This document shows, piece after piece, positions 35,093 through 43,828 of a stretch of DNA of 54,176 bases. Source of the stretch: Streptomyces hayashii (lineage in GTDB: Bacteria; Actinomycetota; Actinomycetes; Streptomycetales; Streptomycetaceae). The DNA is taken from NCBI RefSeq assembly GCF_024539815.1, contig NZ_JAHHIU010000108.1:1-54176 (forward strand), in the 5' to 3' direction. The notes beneath the pieces were generated by a model. That model was not told where the DNA came from. It saw only the letters and a program-made list of their open reading frames with translations, and searched no databases. Both the position numbers and the translations under genes were made by a program. Positions within the stretch are counted from its first letter, which is position 1. Each line of letters starts with the position of its first letter.

Positions 35093-35788
35093 ATGAAGAA
35101 GATCATGACCCGGTACGCGCCCGTCGCGGCCCTGTTCGCCTGTTGCTGTCTGCCGCTGACCGCCTGCGGCACGGAACATCCCGGGACACAGGCCGCGGCC
35201 ACGGCTGGACAAGGATCGTCCGCGACGGACGAGACGGGTGACGACGGCCAGGGAAACCTCCCCGACACGACCTCGGACGATCAGGGGACGTTGCCCGACA
35301 CCACGTCCGACGATCAGGGGACCCTGCCCGATACGACCTCGGACGACCGGGGGACGTTGCCCGACACCACGTCCGACGATCAGGGGGCCCTGCCCGATAC
35401 GACCTCGGACGACCGGGGGACGTTGCCCGACACGACGTCCGACGATCAGGGCAGTCTCCCCGACACCACCACCGACGACGGGAGCACGCCGACCGGTGGT
35501 CCCAACCGCTGGTTCCCGATGCTCCGCGAATTCCGCGCGTACCTCGCCACGAGCGTTCCGAAGGCGGACGCCGCCCTCGCCGCCCATGTGACGAGCGTCC
35601 GTATCCGCGTGCCCGCCGGCAGCGCCCGCAGTGAGGCCGTCGTGCGGGTCGACTTCGGTGTGGGCGAACAGGACGAGGCGGACCGCACCGCCGTCGTCTT
35701 CGCCCACTGGCGGAGTTCCGTATACGGCGATCACGGCCACGTCGACGTCCTCGGCCCGGCGAAGACCACCGCCGAAAAGGACTGGTGA
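35093..35788 (+). CDS. Repeat-bearing lipoprotein of unknown function
   Basis: A 231-residue probable lipoprotein: the signal YAPVAALFACCCLPLTACG has a lipobox (LTAC). Residues about 56-132 are seven tandem copies of an 11-residue unit with consensus LPDTTSDDQGT, strongly acidic. The C-terminal 95 residues are a small folded domain (WFPMLREFRAYLATSVPKAD, VRIRVPAGSARSEAVVRVDFGVG) that I do not recognise. The repeat is probably a flexible spacer across the cell wall. GAGGGGG precedes the ATG. It is divergent from the GH16 gene. Confidence 0.82.
   Translation: MKKIMTRYAPVAALFACCCLPLTACGTEHPGTQAAATAGQGSSATDETGDDGQGNLPDTTSDDQGTLPDTTSDDQGTLPDTTSDDRGTLPDTTSDDQGALPDTTSDDRGTLPDTTSDDQGSLPDTTTDDGSTPTGGPNRWFPMLREFRAYLATSVPKADAALAAHVTSVRIRVPAGSARSEAVVRVDFGVGEQDEADRTAVVFAHWRSSVYGDHGHVDVLGPAKTTAEKDW
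35258..35488 (+). repeat. Seven 33-bp in-frame tandem repeats
   Basis: Seven units of 33 bases encode LPDTTSDDQGT variants. In the middle, DQGT/DQGA and DRGT units alternate as 66-bp higher-order pairs (35291-35356, 35357-35422) that are almost identical in DNA. This shows recent duplication by slippage or recombination. Confidence 0.92.
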
Positions 35789-35807
35789 CCGGCGGTCGCG
35801 CCGCCCG

Positions 35808-36236
35808 TCAGGTTCGTCGCCGGCCGCCGCCGGAGCCCGATTCCTGGGTCCTGTGCCGGAGCACGAGGAAGGTCAGGAAGCCCGCGCAGAGGAGAATGAC
35901 GGCGCCGACCAGGAACGGGACCGGAGTGTACTCGTCTGTGCATGTCTGGCCGTCGGCGGCCGTACGGCAGACGGTTCCCGGACCGCTTCGGTTCAGGTAA
36001 GCGATGTAGAAGAGCGGAACGGCCAGGCCGGCCAACAGCCCGACCATCGCGTTCCTGGGGCTCCGCCACAGCAGGAGACCCGCCGCGCCGGCGGCCAGAA
36101 GCAGCAGGACGACGCCCACCGACAGGAGGGCGGCCAGCCCTGTTCCGGCACATGCCCCCACCGCGAGCCACCCCAGGAACCAGCCCCAGGCCACGGCGTG
36201 TCCGTCCGGTTCCACGGCGGCCTCACGATCCCCCAT
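35808..36236 (-). CDS. Small membrane protein, three or four helices
   Basis: A 142-residue hydrophobic protein. Helices are visible at GWFLGWLAVGACAGTGLAALL, VGVVLLLLAAGAAGLLLW, AMVGLLAGLAVPLFYIAYL and VPFLVGAVILLCAGFLTFLV. The loop between the last two helices holds two cysteines (TVCRTAADGQTCTDE) and probably faces outside, where they could pair. The tail is basic. GGGGGA precedes the ATG. It is convergent with the lipoprotein gene. I do not recognise a function. Confidence 0.75.
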   Translation of the reverse strand: MGDREAAVEPDGHAVAWGWFLGWLAVGACAGTGLAALLSVGVVLLLLAAGAAGLLLWRSPRNAMVGLLAGLAVPLFYIAYLNRSGPGTVCRTAADGQTCTDEYTPVPFLVGAVILLCAGFLTFLVLRHRTQESGSGGGRRRT

Positions 36237-36572
36237 GCTTCCCCCTTCCGCTCTCTCCGCTCTTCCTCTTCCGAGCGAAGCCGTGACATCGCACGTCGCG
36301 CGTCACGCCACTCCCAGCATGGCAGTCGGCCGCGTTCCGGGGCCATGGTCAGGAGGCGGCGGCCTGCCGATACGGTCGTTCCGACCTGCTGACCGTCGGC
36401 TGCACCTGGGCCGACCACCAGGTCGACGCCGAACAGTCCGAACGGCTCGCCCCGATCCGCCTCCGTCGCCTGACGCCGATAGGGCGAGTGCGGAGGTCGG
36501 TTGGGGAACTCCGTCCCCTGGTGCCGCCTCGACCGCGAGGATGTGGGTGACACATGACAGGGGAGTGGTGAC
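36237..36572. other. Intergenic region
   Basis: No gene is called. About 40 codons in one plus-strand frame (SDLLTVGCTWADHQVDAEQS near 36380-36440) look coding-like, but there is no start and the pattern decays, so it may be a gene remnant or chance. Confidence 0.3.
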
Positions 36573-37310
36573 ATGGGCAGAGCTCAGAACGAGGCTCCGG
36601 CGATCAGTCTGTCCAAGATGCGGGCGCAGGCCCCGGATCTGGTGAACCTGTACAAGTCGGCCGGTTCCAGCGTGCGCGCGCACGGTCTTGAGGGAGTACG
36701 CGCCGCCGTCTATCTGGTGCTGGACCGTTCCGGTTCGATGCGGCCGTACTACAAGGACGGCACCATGCAGCATCTCGCCGAGCAGGTTCTCTCGCTGGCC
36801 GCTCATCTCGACGACGACGGCACGGTGCCGGTGGTGTTCTTCTCCACCGACGTCGACGGATCCAGCGACCTCAGGATCGGGGGCCATCATGGTCGGATCA
36901 ACAAGCTGCACGAGAACCTCGGACACATGGGGCGGACGAACTATCACTGGGCCATGGACGACGTCATCGACCACTACCTGGCTTCCGGCAGTGATGCCCC
37001 AGCCTTCGTGATCTTCCAGACCGATGGCGGCCCCACCAGCAAGTTCGCCGCCGAACGGTACCTGTGCAAAGCCGCTCGCCTGCCGATGTTCTGGCAGTTC
37101 GTCGGCTTCGGCGACCCGGACGACAACGAGTTCGCCTTTCTCCGCCGTCTCGACGATCTGGCTGTGCCCAGGCACCGTGTGGTCGACAACGCGGGCTTTT
37201 TCCACGCCGGCCTCGATCCGCGCACGGTGGGCGACGATCTCCTTTACGACCGGCTTCTGCAGGAGTTCCCCAGTTGGCTTTCGTCGGCTCGCACCGCTCA
37301 GGTCCTGTAG
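36573..37310 (+). CDS. von Willebrand factor A (VWA) domain protein
   Basis: A 245-residue cytoplasmic VWA protein. The metal-ion-dependent adhesion site is present: D51, S53 and S55 in YLVLDRSGSM, a threonine region GHMGRTNYHWAMD, and the aspartate in VIFQTDGGPTS. Close relatives accompany tellurium-resistance TerD-type proteins, but no Ter gene is visible here. GGGGAG lies 8 bases upstream. It is convergent with the RiPP operon and ends 82 bases from it; the two are probably independent. Confidence 0.88.
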   Translation: MGRAQNEAPAISLSKMRAQAPDLVNLYKSAGSSVRAHGLEGVRAAVYLVLDRSGSMRPYYKDGTMQHLAEQVLSLAAHLDDDGTVPVVFFSTDVDGSSDLRIGGHHGRINKLHENLGHMGRTNYHWAMDDVIDHYLASGSDAPAFVIFQTDGGPTSKFAAERYLCKAARLPMFWQFVGFGDPDDNEFAFLRRLDDLAVPRHRVVDNAGFFHAGLDPRTVGDDLLYDRLLQEFPSWLSSARTAQVL

Positions 37311-37392
37311 CTATCGCCTGCACTGATCCCAGAACACCCGGACGCTCCGACGGCGCGAGCAGGCTTGCCCGGTCCGCCCCGACGTCGTCGGC

Positions 37393-38052
37393 TCACACGG
37401 CCATGGCTTCCTGGAGCCAGCGGGAGACCCGGTAGGGCAGCCACCAGGCCAGGTCGCCGACGCGCAGGACCAGGTGTTCTGCGGTGAACTCCTGGAGTAT
37501 GTCGGCAGGCACGCCGGCGTGATGGGCGCCCGGGTCGAGTTGGGCGATGGCTTCGCGGTAGCGGGGTTCGTCGGCGGTGAAGCGGCGCAGGTCTCCCCAG
37601 CGACGGTCCCGGATCTGGACGAAGCCTGGCCCCTGGCGCCAGACCAGCTTGCACAGGTAGTGCCGGGTCCGCCATGCGTGCAGGGCCTCTTCGGCGCCGT
37701 CGAGGCCGGTGACGGTGCGCGGCGGATGGAGGTGGGACAGTACCTTCCACTGGTGGGCGGACTCCTGCGGTGACAGGCGAAGGTCCCAGTCGACGGAGAC
37801 GGCGCGAGCGGTGAGGTCGCGCACCAGACACAGCCGGTCGACGGCCCTGCGATGGGTCGCGGGATCGTCGCTGGACAGGTCGACGGTGGCGTCCAGTTCG
37901 GCGTGTCGCACTCCCAGGTCCCACAGCCGGTCCACCTGTCGCGCCTGCGGGATCACCGGCAGGGTTCCCAGCGACATGCCGGGCAGGTCACGGGCCTGCG
38001 GGTCGAGGTCGCGCCAGGCTCTGACGGTGACGTTCGGTGCGTCGGCTGCCAT
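37393..38052 (-). CDS. DUF5825-like partner of the radical SAM maturase
   Basis: A 219-residue soluble protein: VTVRAWRDLDPQARDLPGMS, a middle with LGVRHAELDATVDLSSDDP and VSVDWDLRLSPQESAHQW, and a C-terminal ILQEFTAEHLVLRVGDLAWWLP. I associate this with DUF5825, a family seen beside RiPP radical SAM genes in Streptomyces; that link is from memory. It lies 87 bases after the radical SAM gene on the same strand and is the last gene of the operon. It may bind the precursor or help the maturase. Start ATG has AAGGAC upstream. Confidence 0.75.
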   Translation of the reverse strand: MAADAPNVTVRAWRDLDPQARDLPGMSLGTLPVIPQARQVDRLWDLGVRHAELDATVDLSSDDPATHRRAVDRLCLVRDLTARAVSVDWDLRLSPQESAHQWKVLSHLHPPRTVTGLDGAEEALHAWRTRHYLCKLVWRQGPGFVQIRDRRWGDLRRFTADEPRYREAIAQLDPGAHHAGVPADILQEFTAEHLVLRVGDLAWWLPYRVSRWLQEAMAV

Positions 38053-38139
38053 GTGCGGTCCTTCGTCGAGGTCGGGGAGCCCGGCGGCCGGGGGGCCGCC
38101 GGGCGCAGCGCGGAGGGCGGAGGCCGGGGAGACCGGCGC

Positions 38140-40110
38140 TCAGGACGAGGCGGGCACGGGCTCGGCCGCGGTGCCGGCTTCGGCCTCCGTCGCGGTCGCG
38201 GTCGTCGTGTCGCCCCGGGTGTGGGCATGGCGCATGTAGTCCAGACGCAGCAGGTCCTGGTTCACGGCGGCGGGGGCGATGTGCACGTACTGGCCTGCGT
38301 CCGTGAACACGATGCCGTGCGTGACCCATTCCTTGAGCAGGGCCTCGACCTCGTGCGGTGTGCAGGCCGCCGTGCCGGGGGAGTCGGCGGCCGAGGCCAG
38401 CTTGCGGTGCAGTGCCACGACGGTGTGCGGCTGGTCCAGGAGACGGAAGAGCGCGGTCTCCAGCGGATCGGTGAGCTGAAGGGTCCGCCATGCGAAGGAC
38501 GGCCGTCTGCTGACGAGCACGATCCGCTCACCCAGGTCGGTGTGGGTGAGGCGCGCGTCGGCGTGGTGTTTCTTCCACGCGGCGATGGCGTCGTTCAGGA
38601 GCGTGACCGTGGGCTCGGTGACACCGCGCTCCGGCGCCTGGAACACGTAGGCCAGGTCGTGGAGTTCGGCCTCGGGCAGGTCGTACGTGAACAGGTAGTG
38701 CTCCTGCGGCCGCAGTCCGGTGAAGCCCAGCTCGGGGCGCTTGAAATACGGGCTGAAGCGTTCGATGGCGATACGGGCGGACAGGTCGACCGGTGGGTCG
38801 AGGTGTTCCAGGGCGGGGAGCTGGCGGATGACGGGTTCGTAGTCGTCCGCGGTCTCGCCGGGAAAGCCGTGCAGGTAGTTCCATGACACCGACAGTCCGG
38901 TCTCGGCCGCGTCACGCAGCATGCGTACGTTCTGACAGCCGCTGACGCCCTTGTCCATGAGGTCGAGGACACGGCTGTTCAGGCTCTCGATGCCCGGCTG
39001 GACGTAGATGAGCCCGGCGTCCGCCAGGACCTGCAGCTGGGGGCGCCGCATGTTGGCCTTGATCTCGATGTGCATGCGCAGGTCGTAGCCGCTGTCGACG
39101 ATGCGGGGCAGGACCGTGGAGAGGTAACGCATGTCCAGGATGTTGTCGACCACGTACATGTCGAGCACGCGATGCCGTTCCGCCAGGTCCATGATCTCCT
39201 GGTAGAACGTGTCGGGGCTCTTGCTGCGGAACTGCATGAAGGAGCCGTTCAGTCCGCAGAAGGTGCAGTGGTGCTTCTCTCCCCACCAGCAGCCGCGCGC
39301 GCCCTCGACGACCAGTTTCGGCTCCACCCACTTGTGGGCCACGGACGCGGCGAGACGTTCGAAGTAGCCGCTGTAGTCGGGAGGCAGGATCGCCGCGGGC
39401 GGCAGCGGCCCGCTGGGCATCGGGTTGGCGGTGTGCGCCGACTCGGGCGTGCGGTGGCACAGCCCCGGAATCGAGGCCGCGGCCGCCGGGTCGTCGTCGC
39501 GCAGCGCGTTCAGCAGGCGGGGGAAGGCGTCCTCGCCCTCGCCGCGGACCACGTAGTCCACGAAGGGGAAGTTGCGGTGAACGGCGGCGCCCTGCTCGGC
39601 GTCGCAGTTGGCGCCGCCCATGACGGTCACGATGTGCGGGGCCAGGCGCTTGATCCGGCGGGCCGCCGCCAGCGCGGCCGTGTTCTGCTGGAAAGTGGAG
39701 GTGAACCCGACCACGTCGGGCTCCAGCTCCACCACGCGCTGGGCCACCTCGGCGACGAACTCCGGCACGACGCGGTGCAGTTCGCGGGTCATGCGCATGC
39801 GGGAGCGGCGCAGCTTGGACGTCATCACGTCGACGAACTCCGTCTCCCTCCAGGCCGGGTCGTCGTAGAGCGCCGAGGAGAACACCCAGTCCCCGCAGCC
39901 GAGGAAGTAGGAGGACAGGGCGTAGTAGTCGTAGTCCTCGGCGGTGAACTCGGTGCGGCCGGTGATCCAGTCGGTGAACTCCAGATTGGCGTGCAGCACC
40001 TCGCAGGTGGCGTCCTGGACGTGTTCGTCGACGCTTCGTTTCAGGATGCCGAGCGCCAGTGAGGGCAGGTCCATCGGGGACCAGGGCATGTTGACGAGAA
40101 GAACGCGCAC
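38140..40110 (-). CDS. B12-binding radical SAM RiPP maturase (rSAM_ocin_1 type)
   Basis: A 656-residue enzyme. Residues about 1-200 form a cobalamin-binding Rossmann domain (VRVLLVNMPWSPMD, VVGFTSTFQQN, VTVMGGANCD, VRGEGEDAF). The radical SAM barrel begins with GARGCWWGEKHHCTFCGLNG; C274, C282 and C285 form a Cx7Cx2C cluster motif, the spacing typical of the ribosomal peptide maturation radical SAM protein 1 family rather than CxxxCxxC. FPGETADDYE and a C-terminal helical part follow. Members C-methylate or otherwise alter peptide carbons. GTG at 40110 has GAGGAG 7 bases upstream. It lies directly after the precursor gene. Confidence 0.93.
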   Translation of the reverse strand: MRVLLVNMPWSPMDLPSLALGILKRSVDEHVQDATCEVLHANLEFTDWITGRTEFTAEDYDYYALSSYFLGCGDWVFSSALYDDPAWRETEFVDVMTSKLRRSRMRMTRELHRVVPEFVAEVAQRVVELEPDVVGFTSTFQQNTAALAAARRIKRLAPHIVTVMGGANCDAEQGAAVHRNFPFVDYVVRGEGEDAFPRLLNALRDDDPAAAASIPGLCHRTPESAHTANPMPSGPLPPAAILPPDYSGYFERLAASVAHKWVEPKLVVEGARGCWWGEKHHCTFCGLNGSFMQFRSKSPDTFYQEIMDLAERHRVLDMYVVDNILDMRYLSTVLPRIVDSGYDLRMHIEIKANMRRPQLQVLADAGLIYVQPGIESLNSRVLDLMDKGVSGCQNVRMLRDAAETGLSVSWNYLHGFPGETADDYEPVIRQLPALEHLDPPVDLSARIAIERFSPYFKRPELGFTGLRPQEHYLFTYDLPEAELHDLAYVFQAPERGVTEPTVTLLNDAIAAWKKHHADARLTHTDLGERIVLVSRRPSFAWRTLQLTDPLETALFRLLDQPHTVVALHRKLASAADSPGTAACTPHEVEALLKEWVTHGIVFTDAGQYVHIAPAAVNQDLLRLDYMRHAHTRGDTTTATATEAEAGTAAEPVPASS

Positions 40111-40180
40111 GATGGGCTCCTCGGAGCGCGAGCGGCTGGCGGGACGGGAGACGCGGGACGCGTGGAACGCGCGGGAGGGA

Positions 40181-40216
40181 GCCCGGCCGGCCCCTGTCGG
40201 GCAGGGCCGGCCGGGC
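40181..40216 (-). promoter_or_regulatory. Hairpin between precursor and maturase genes
   Basis: GCCCGGCCGGCCC (40181-40193) and GGGCCGGCCGGGC (40204-40216) form a perfect 13-bp stem with a 10-base loop, just after the precursor stop at 40223. It can act as a partial terminator or 3' stabiliser, giving more precursor than enzyme mRNA. Confidence 0.65.
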
Positions 40217-40222
40217 CGTGGG

Positions 40223-40345
40223 TCACTCCTCGTCGTCGCTCTCGGCGGCGTTGCGGATCGGGATGGTGATGGTGATGCCGATTTTCGGCTTCCGGTTCTC
40301 CTCGTCGCCCGCGAGCGGGTCGTTGTGGATGATGTCCTTCTGCAT
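40223..40345 (-). CDS. Candidate RiPP precursor peptide, 40 residues
   Basis: This short gene encodes MQKDIIHNDPLAGDEENR, then KPKIGITITIPIRNAA, then an acidic ESDDEE end. AGGAGG is placed 7 bases before the ATG, the best ribosome site in the region. It sits directly upstream of the radical SAM maturase and downstream of an S9 peptidase. The polar, acidic first 18 residues suit a leader. The alternating Ile/Thr strand at 22-30 is the probable core. Prolines at 20 and 29 bracket KIGITITIP. Coding and role are inferred from position, ribosome site and composition; no similarity to a known peptide is claimed. Confidence 0.78.
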   Translation of the reverse strand: MQKDIIHNDPLAGDEENRKPKIGITITIPIRNAAESDDEE

Positions 40346-40403
40346 GGTCGTCCTCCTTCTCGAATGCGTGGCGTGTGCTTCGGGCAGGTGGTGCTGTGCA
40401 CGA

Positions 40404-40436
40404 CCCGGTCCCGCTGTGTCCATCAGCGGGACCGGG
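40404..40436 (-). promoter_or_regulatory. Hairpin upstream of the precursor gene
   Basis: A 13-bp perfect stem (40404-40416 with 40424-40436) with a 7-base loop overlaps the stop codon of the S9 peptidase gene and lies 59 bases before the precursor ATG. It may attenuate read-through or set a processed 5' end for the precursor mRNA. Confidence 0.6.
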
Positions 40437-42360
40437 GTCCTCCCGGCTGTCGCGCGGGGGGACGTGAGGGGGCGCCCGCCACCGGTGCGGGCAGGCACTG
40501 GTGCAGAAAGTTCAGGGAGCGCCGCAGGACGGCGACGTGTGCCGCGCCGTCGTAGCCGTCGTGTCCGGTGTCGAGCCACATCTGCTCGTGGGCCACGCCC
40601 GCGGCGGCCAGTGCGGCGGCGTAGCGGCGGATCTGCTCGGGCGGGCACTTGACGTCCTTCTCCGCGCCGACCAGGAGCAGGGGCGCCCGCACCTGCTCCG
40701 CGAACGTGAGCGGGGAGCTGTGGGCGTAACGTTCCGGCACCTCTTCCGGCGTACCGCCGAACCAGCGGACGTCCAGGGCTCGCAGCGCCGGCGTGGTCGT
40801 CCGGTGGGCGGCCACCCAGTCGGCGACGGGCTTCACCGCGATGCCCGCCTGCCAAGTCCGCGGGCGGGTGCCGAGCGCGAGGAGCACCAGATACGCCCCC
40901 CAGGAAACCCCCCACAGGGCGGTCGAGCCGTCGTCGGCGAGTCCGCGGCGGACGAGATCGGCCCGTACGGCAGCCAGATCGTCCACCTGGGCGTGGCCGA
41001 CGTCCGTCCCGAACGCCCGCCGCCAGCGGGGGCCGTAGCCGGTCGAGCCGCGGTAGTTGACCCGCGCCACGGCATATCCGGAGGCCACCAGGGAGTGCAC
41101 GGTGGCGTCGTAGGCGTCCCGGTCGTGGTCTGCGGGTCCGCCGTGGACCAGGAACACGGTCGGCGGCGGAACGGCGCCGGCGCCGAATCCGGTCCCGGTC
41201 CCGCCTCGGATTCCGGGCGCGGAACGGGAACTCGCGTCGCTGAGCCGGTCGTTGACCGAGCCCGGCATACTGAGCAAGGTGTGGAGGGAGCCGTGGGGCG
41301 TGGGGGTCCACAGCTCGGTGTGATGTCCGGGTACGAGTGGCAGGGGGCCGGGCGTCGGCAGCGCGACCTCGTCGGTGGCGCGCAGGACGGGCGGGTGGGC
41401 GGTGTCGGTCCACAGGTAGTGCAGTCCTCCACCGGGCCGCGGGGCGGCGTCCAGCAGGCTGCCCGCGGGGGTGGCGACGACGCGACGGGTACGGTCGCGC
41501 AGGGACACCCGGTGCAGCAGCGACCGGCCATGGCGCTCCTGGCGCACCAGCACCTCGTCGGTGTCGGGGTACCAGCAGGCGGTGATCTCGGTGTCGAAAC
41601 GGGACCATGGGTGAGTGACCAGACCACGCTGCGCCGTCCAGGTCGCCAACTGATAGCCGTCCTCCAGCTCGTGCACCAGCAGCAGTTCGGAGCGTCCCGG
41701 CCGCGGCGAGAATCCCCGGCACCAGAATCTGCCGTGAGTGCCGTCGGGACGGTCAGGGCCGTCGGAGCCGTCGGAGCCGTCGGGGAGGACGGGGAGGTCG
41801 GGGCCGTCGTGGTGGGGCAGGGTGGCGACGACCCGGCCCGAGGGGGTGACGACGATGACGGTCGCCTCGCCGTCGGACACCGTCGCGAGGGCCACGAGAT
41901 CGCCTTCCGGCGTGATGCCGCCCAGCCGGGACTGCCCGGCCGTTCGGAAGACCTCGCGCGGGGCCCTCCCACGCCGTCCCAACAGCAGACTCGTGCCCCC
42001 GTGCCCCGGCGCGATCGCCGCGACGACCGTCCCGTCGGCCGTCACCGCGAGACCGCGCGGCGACCCGGTCGGCGCCCCCGGCAGACCGGGCAGCCGGCAG
42101 CCGCCGTCGAACGGCTGGAACCACCAGTGCCCTCGGCCCTCGGCGTCCTCGTCGAACCACCACACATACGCGTCGGCGTCGACGGCGTGATGCACGGTGC
42201 CCTCGGGACGGTCGGTGACCTGCCGCGCGGTGCGGGTCGCGGCATCCCACGTGAAGACCTCGCAGCGGCCGTCCGCGTCAGCCGTCAGCACCATGCGCCG
42301 GGCGTCGCGCGGACACACCTCCGGCAGGGCTCCGAAGAAGACCTCGAAGGCGTCACCCAT
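40423..42360 (-). CDS. Prolyl-oligopeptidase-family S9 peptidase
   Basis: A 645-residue cytoplasmic protein. The first 380 residues are a propeller with repeated strand blades. The C-terminal alpha/beta-hydrolase domain has the oxyanion part TVFLVHGGPADHDRD, nucleophile serine in LWGVSWGAYL (near residue 485), aspartate in LLLVGAEKDVKCP and histidine in DTGHDGYDG. The ATG at 42360 overlaps the MFS gene by 8 bases, so translation is coupled. S9 enzymes cut short peptides, often after proline. In this operon the simplest role is removing the leader or trimming the modified peptide. That role is inferred. Confidence 0.9.
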   Translation of the reverse strand: MGDAFEVFFGALPEVCPRDARRMVLTADADGRCEVFTWDAATRTARQVTDRPEGTVHHAVDADAYVWWFDEDAEGRGHWWFQPFDGGCRLPGLPGAPTGSPRGLAVTADGTVVAAIAPGHGGTSLLLGRRGRAPREVFRTAGQSRLGGITPEGDLVALATVSDGEATVIVVTPSGRVVATLPHHDGPDLPVLPDGSDGSDGPDRPDGTHGRFWCRGFSPRPGRSELLLVHELEDGYQLATWTAQRGLVTHPWSRFDTEITACWYPDTDEVLVRQERHGRSLLHRVSLRDRTRRVVATPAGSLLDAAPRPGGGLHYLWTDTAHPPVLRATDEVALPTPGPLPLVPGHHTELWTPTPHGSLHTLLSMPGSVNDRLSDASSRSAPGIRGGTGTGFGAGAVPPPTVFLVHGGPADHDRDAYDATVHSLVASGYAVARVNYRGSTGYGPRWRRAFGTDVGHAQVDDLAAVRADLVRRGLADDGSTALWGVSWGAYLVLLALGTRPRTWQAGIAVKPVADWVAAHRTTTPALRALDVRWFGGTPEEVPERYAHSSPLTFAEQVRAPLLLVGAEKDVKCPPEQIRRYAAALAAAGVAHEQMWLDTGHDGYDGAAHVAVLRRSLNFLHQCLPAPVAGAPSRPPARQPGGPRSR

Positions 42361-43741
42361 GACCGTCCCCCGTTCCGGCGGCGGCCGCGGCTCCCGCGCG
42401 CAGCACACCCGGGGCCTTCACCTGCGTGTACACGGCCAGCGCACCGAACAGCACGGTGCACAGCGACACGGGCGTGCGGAGAGTCCCCACGGTCACCATG
42501 AACGCGGCGAGCGCCGGCGCGCCGGCCGTGGCCAGCGCGGAGACCGCGCCGAGCACTCCCGCGGTCCGTGACTGCACATTCACCGGTGTCCACGCGACGG
42601 CGACACTCGACAGGACCACGGTGATCAGCGGGACCAGCAGAGACAGACCGGCGAACGCCGCTCCCCAGCCGACCGCACCGTCCGCCCACAGCAGTGAGCC
42701 GCACGGCACGGGCAGCAGCCAGGCGGCCAGGGTCAGCAGCCGCGTCGCGCCGAGCCGACGTACCGCGGGGGCCGCGACCAGCGCCCCCACGAGTCCGGCC
42801 GCTCCGGAGACGGCGAGCACCCCGCCGGCGGCCGCCGCGCCGCGGTCGTCGGCGCCCAGCCGGAACAGCGCGGTGTAGAAGAGCAGCGTCAGCGCGCCCC
42901 CGGCGGTCGACGTCCAGACCAGGACGAGTCGCAGTACCGGCGAACGGGCCACCGTGACCACGCCCGCGCTCGCGGCGGTGAGCCGCGCGCTCCACGGCTC
43001 ACGCCGACGGGCGCCGCAGCCGACCGGTGCGTCCTGCGTGCGGGCAGGTGAGTCGAGGGGCGCGCGAACGGACCGTATGCCGAGTGCGGCCACGGCATAG
43101 GAGAGTGAGTCGGCCAGGAAGGGGAGGGGCCGGGAGAGCTGGAAGAGGACTCCGCCCAGCACCGGGCCCACGACCAGCGAGATCTGGTCGCCCACCTGTA
43201 ACCCGGCGGCTGCCCGCGGCAGTTCGTCGGTGGCGGCCACATGGACGAGGGCCCCGCGCGAGGCGGCCTCGTAGGCCTCCGCGCACAGCCGCTCGGCCAG
43301 GGCCAGCCCCATCACGACCCATAGCGCGGGCCGGCCCAGACAGGTCAGGGCCAGCACCCCCGTGCACAGGGCCGCGAGCGCCGCCGACCCCGTCATCAGG
43401 CGCCGTCGCCGGCCCTGGTCCGCCGGTATCGCGACGAGCGGCCCGAGGACGACGCCGCTCAACGCGGCCGCACTGGCCAGCGAACCGGCGGTCCCCGGAC
43501 TGTGACCGAGGTCCAGAAGCAGCAACGGCAGGACGAGCCCGGAAGCCTGACTGCCGAGCCCGTCGACGGCGTTGACCCACCACAGGATTCTGAGGTCGCG
43601 GTCCGCCCGGGCGGGCGGAACGCCGGTCCGCTCGCCCGACCGGTGCGCGCGGTGGGGCCCTTCGGCGGCGGGATCCTCGTCATACGGTGGGACGGGCCGG
43701 CCCGAAGGCCGGCGAACCGGTGACCCGTCGACGTTCCCCAC
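42353..43741 (-). CDS. MFS transporter, probable peptide exporter
   Basis: A 462-residue major facilitator protein with about 12 membrane helices, for example GLVLPLLLLDLGHSPGTAGSLASAAALSGVVLGPL and, after the central loop, LVLVWTSTAGGALTLLFYTALF. The first cytoplasmic loop IPADQGRRRRLM is the usual MFS basic motif. The N-terminal 45 residues are hydrophilic and the GTG start is not strongly supported. It is the first gene of the leftward operon, ends in an 8-base overlap with the S9 peptidase and would export the mature product or give self-immunity. Confidence 0.87.
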   Translation of the reverse strand: MGNVDGSPVRRPSGRPVPPYDEDPAAEGPHRAHRSGERTGVPPARADRDLRILWWVNAVDGLGSQASGLVLPLLLLDLGHSPGTAGSLASAAALSGVVLGPLVAIPADQGRRRRLMTGSAALAALCTGVLALTCLGRPALWVVMGLALAERLCAEAYEAASRGALVHVAATDELPRAAAGLQVGDQISLVVGPVLGGVLFQLSRPLPFLADSLSYAVAALGIRSVRAPLDSPARTQDAPVGCGARRREPWSARLTAASAGVVTVARSPVLRLVLVWTSTAGGALTLLFYTALFRLGADDRGAAAAGGVLAVSGAAGLVGALVAAPAVRRLGATRLLTLAAWLLPVPCGSLLWADGAVGWGAAFAGLSLLVPLITVVLSSVAVAWTPVNVQSRTAGVLGAVSALATAGAPALAAFMVTVGTLRTPVSLCTVLFGALAVYTQVKAPGVLRAGAAAAAGTGDGHG

Positions 43742-43828
43742 CCCCCGTACGCCTGGGAGCCCGCGCCTCAGGGCCGGTCTCCGCGTGCCATGCGCAGAAA
43801 ATGTGCGTGAAACGTGAAAGTGAGCGGG

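Noticed and set aside
35258..35488. Regular 33-bp repeats considered as a CRISPR array
   Set aside because: There are no variable spacers. The units are contiguous, in frame and encode an acidic peptide repeat.
35258..35488. LPDTT in the repeats considered as sortase signals
   Set aside because: The fifth residue is T, not G, the units are internal, and no C-terminal hydrophobic stretch or basic tail follows. The protein has a lipobox instead.
36573..37310. VWA gene as part of the RiPP operon
   Set aside because: It is on the opposite strand with its own ribosome site and converges on the operon. VWA proteins have no usual role with this maturase family.
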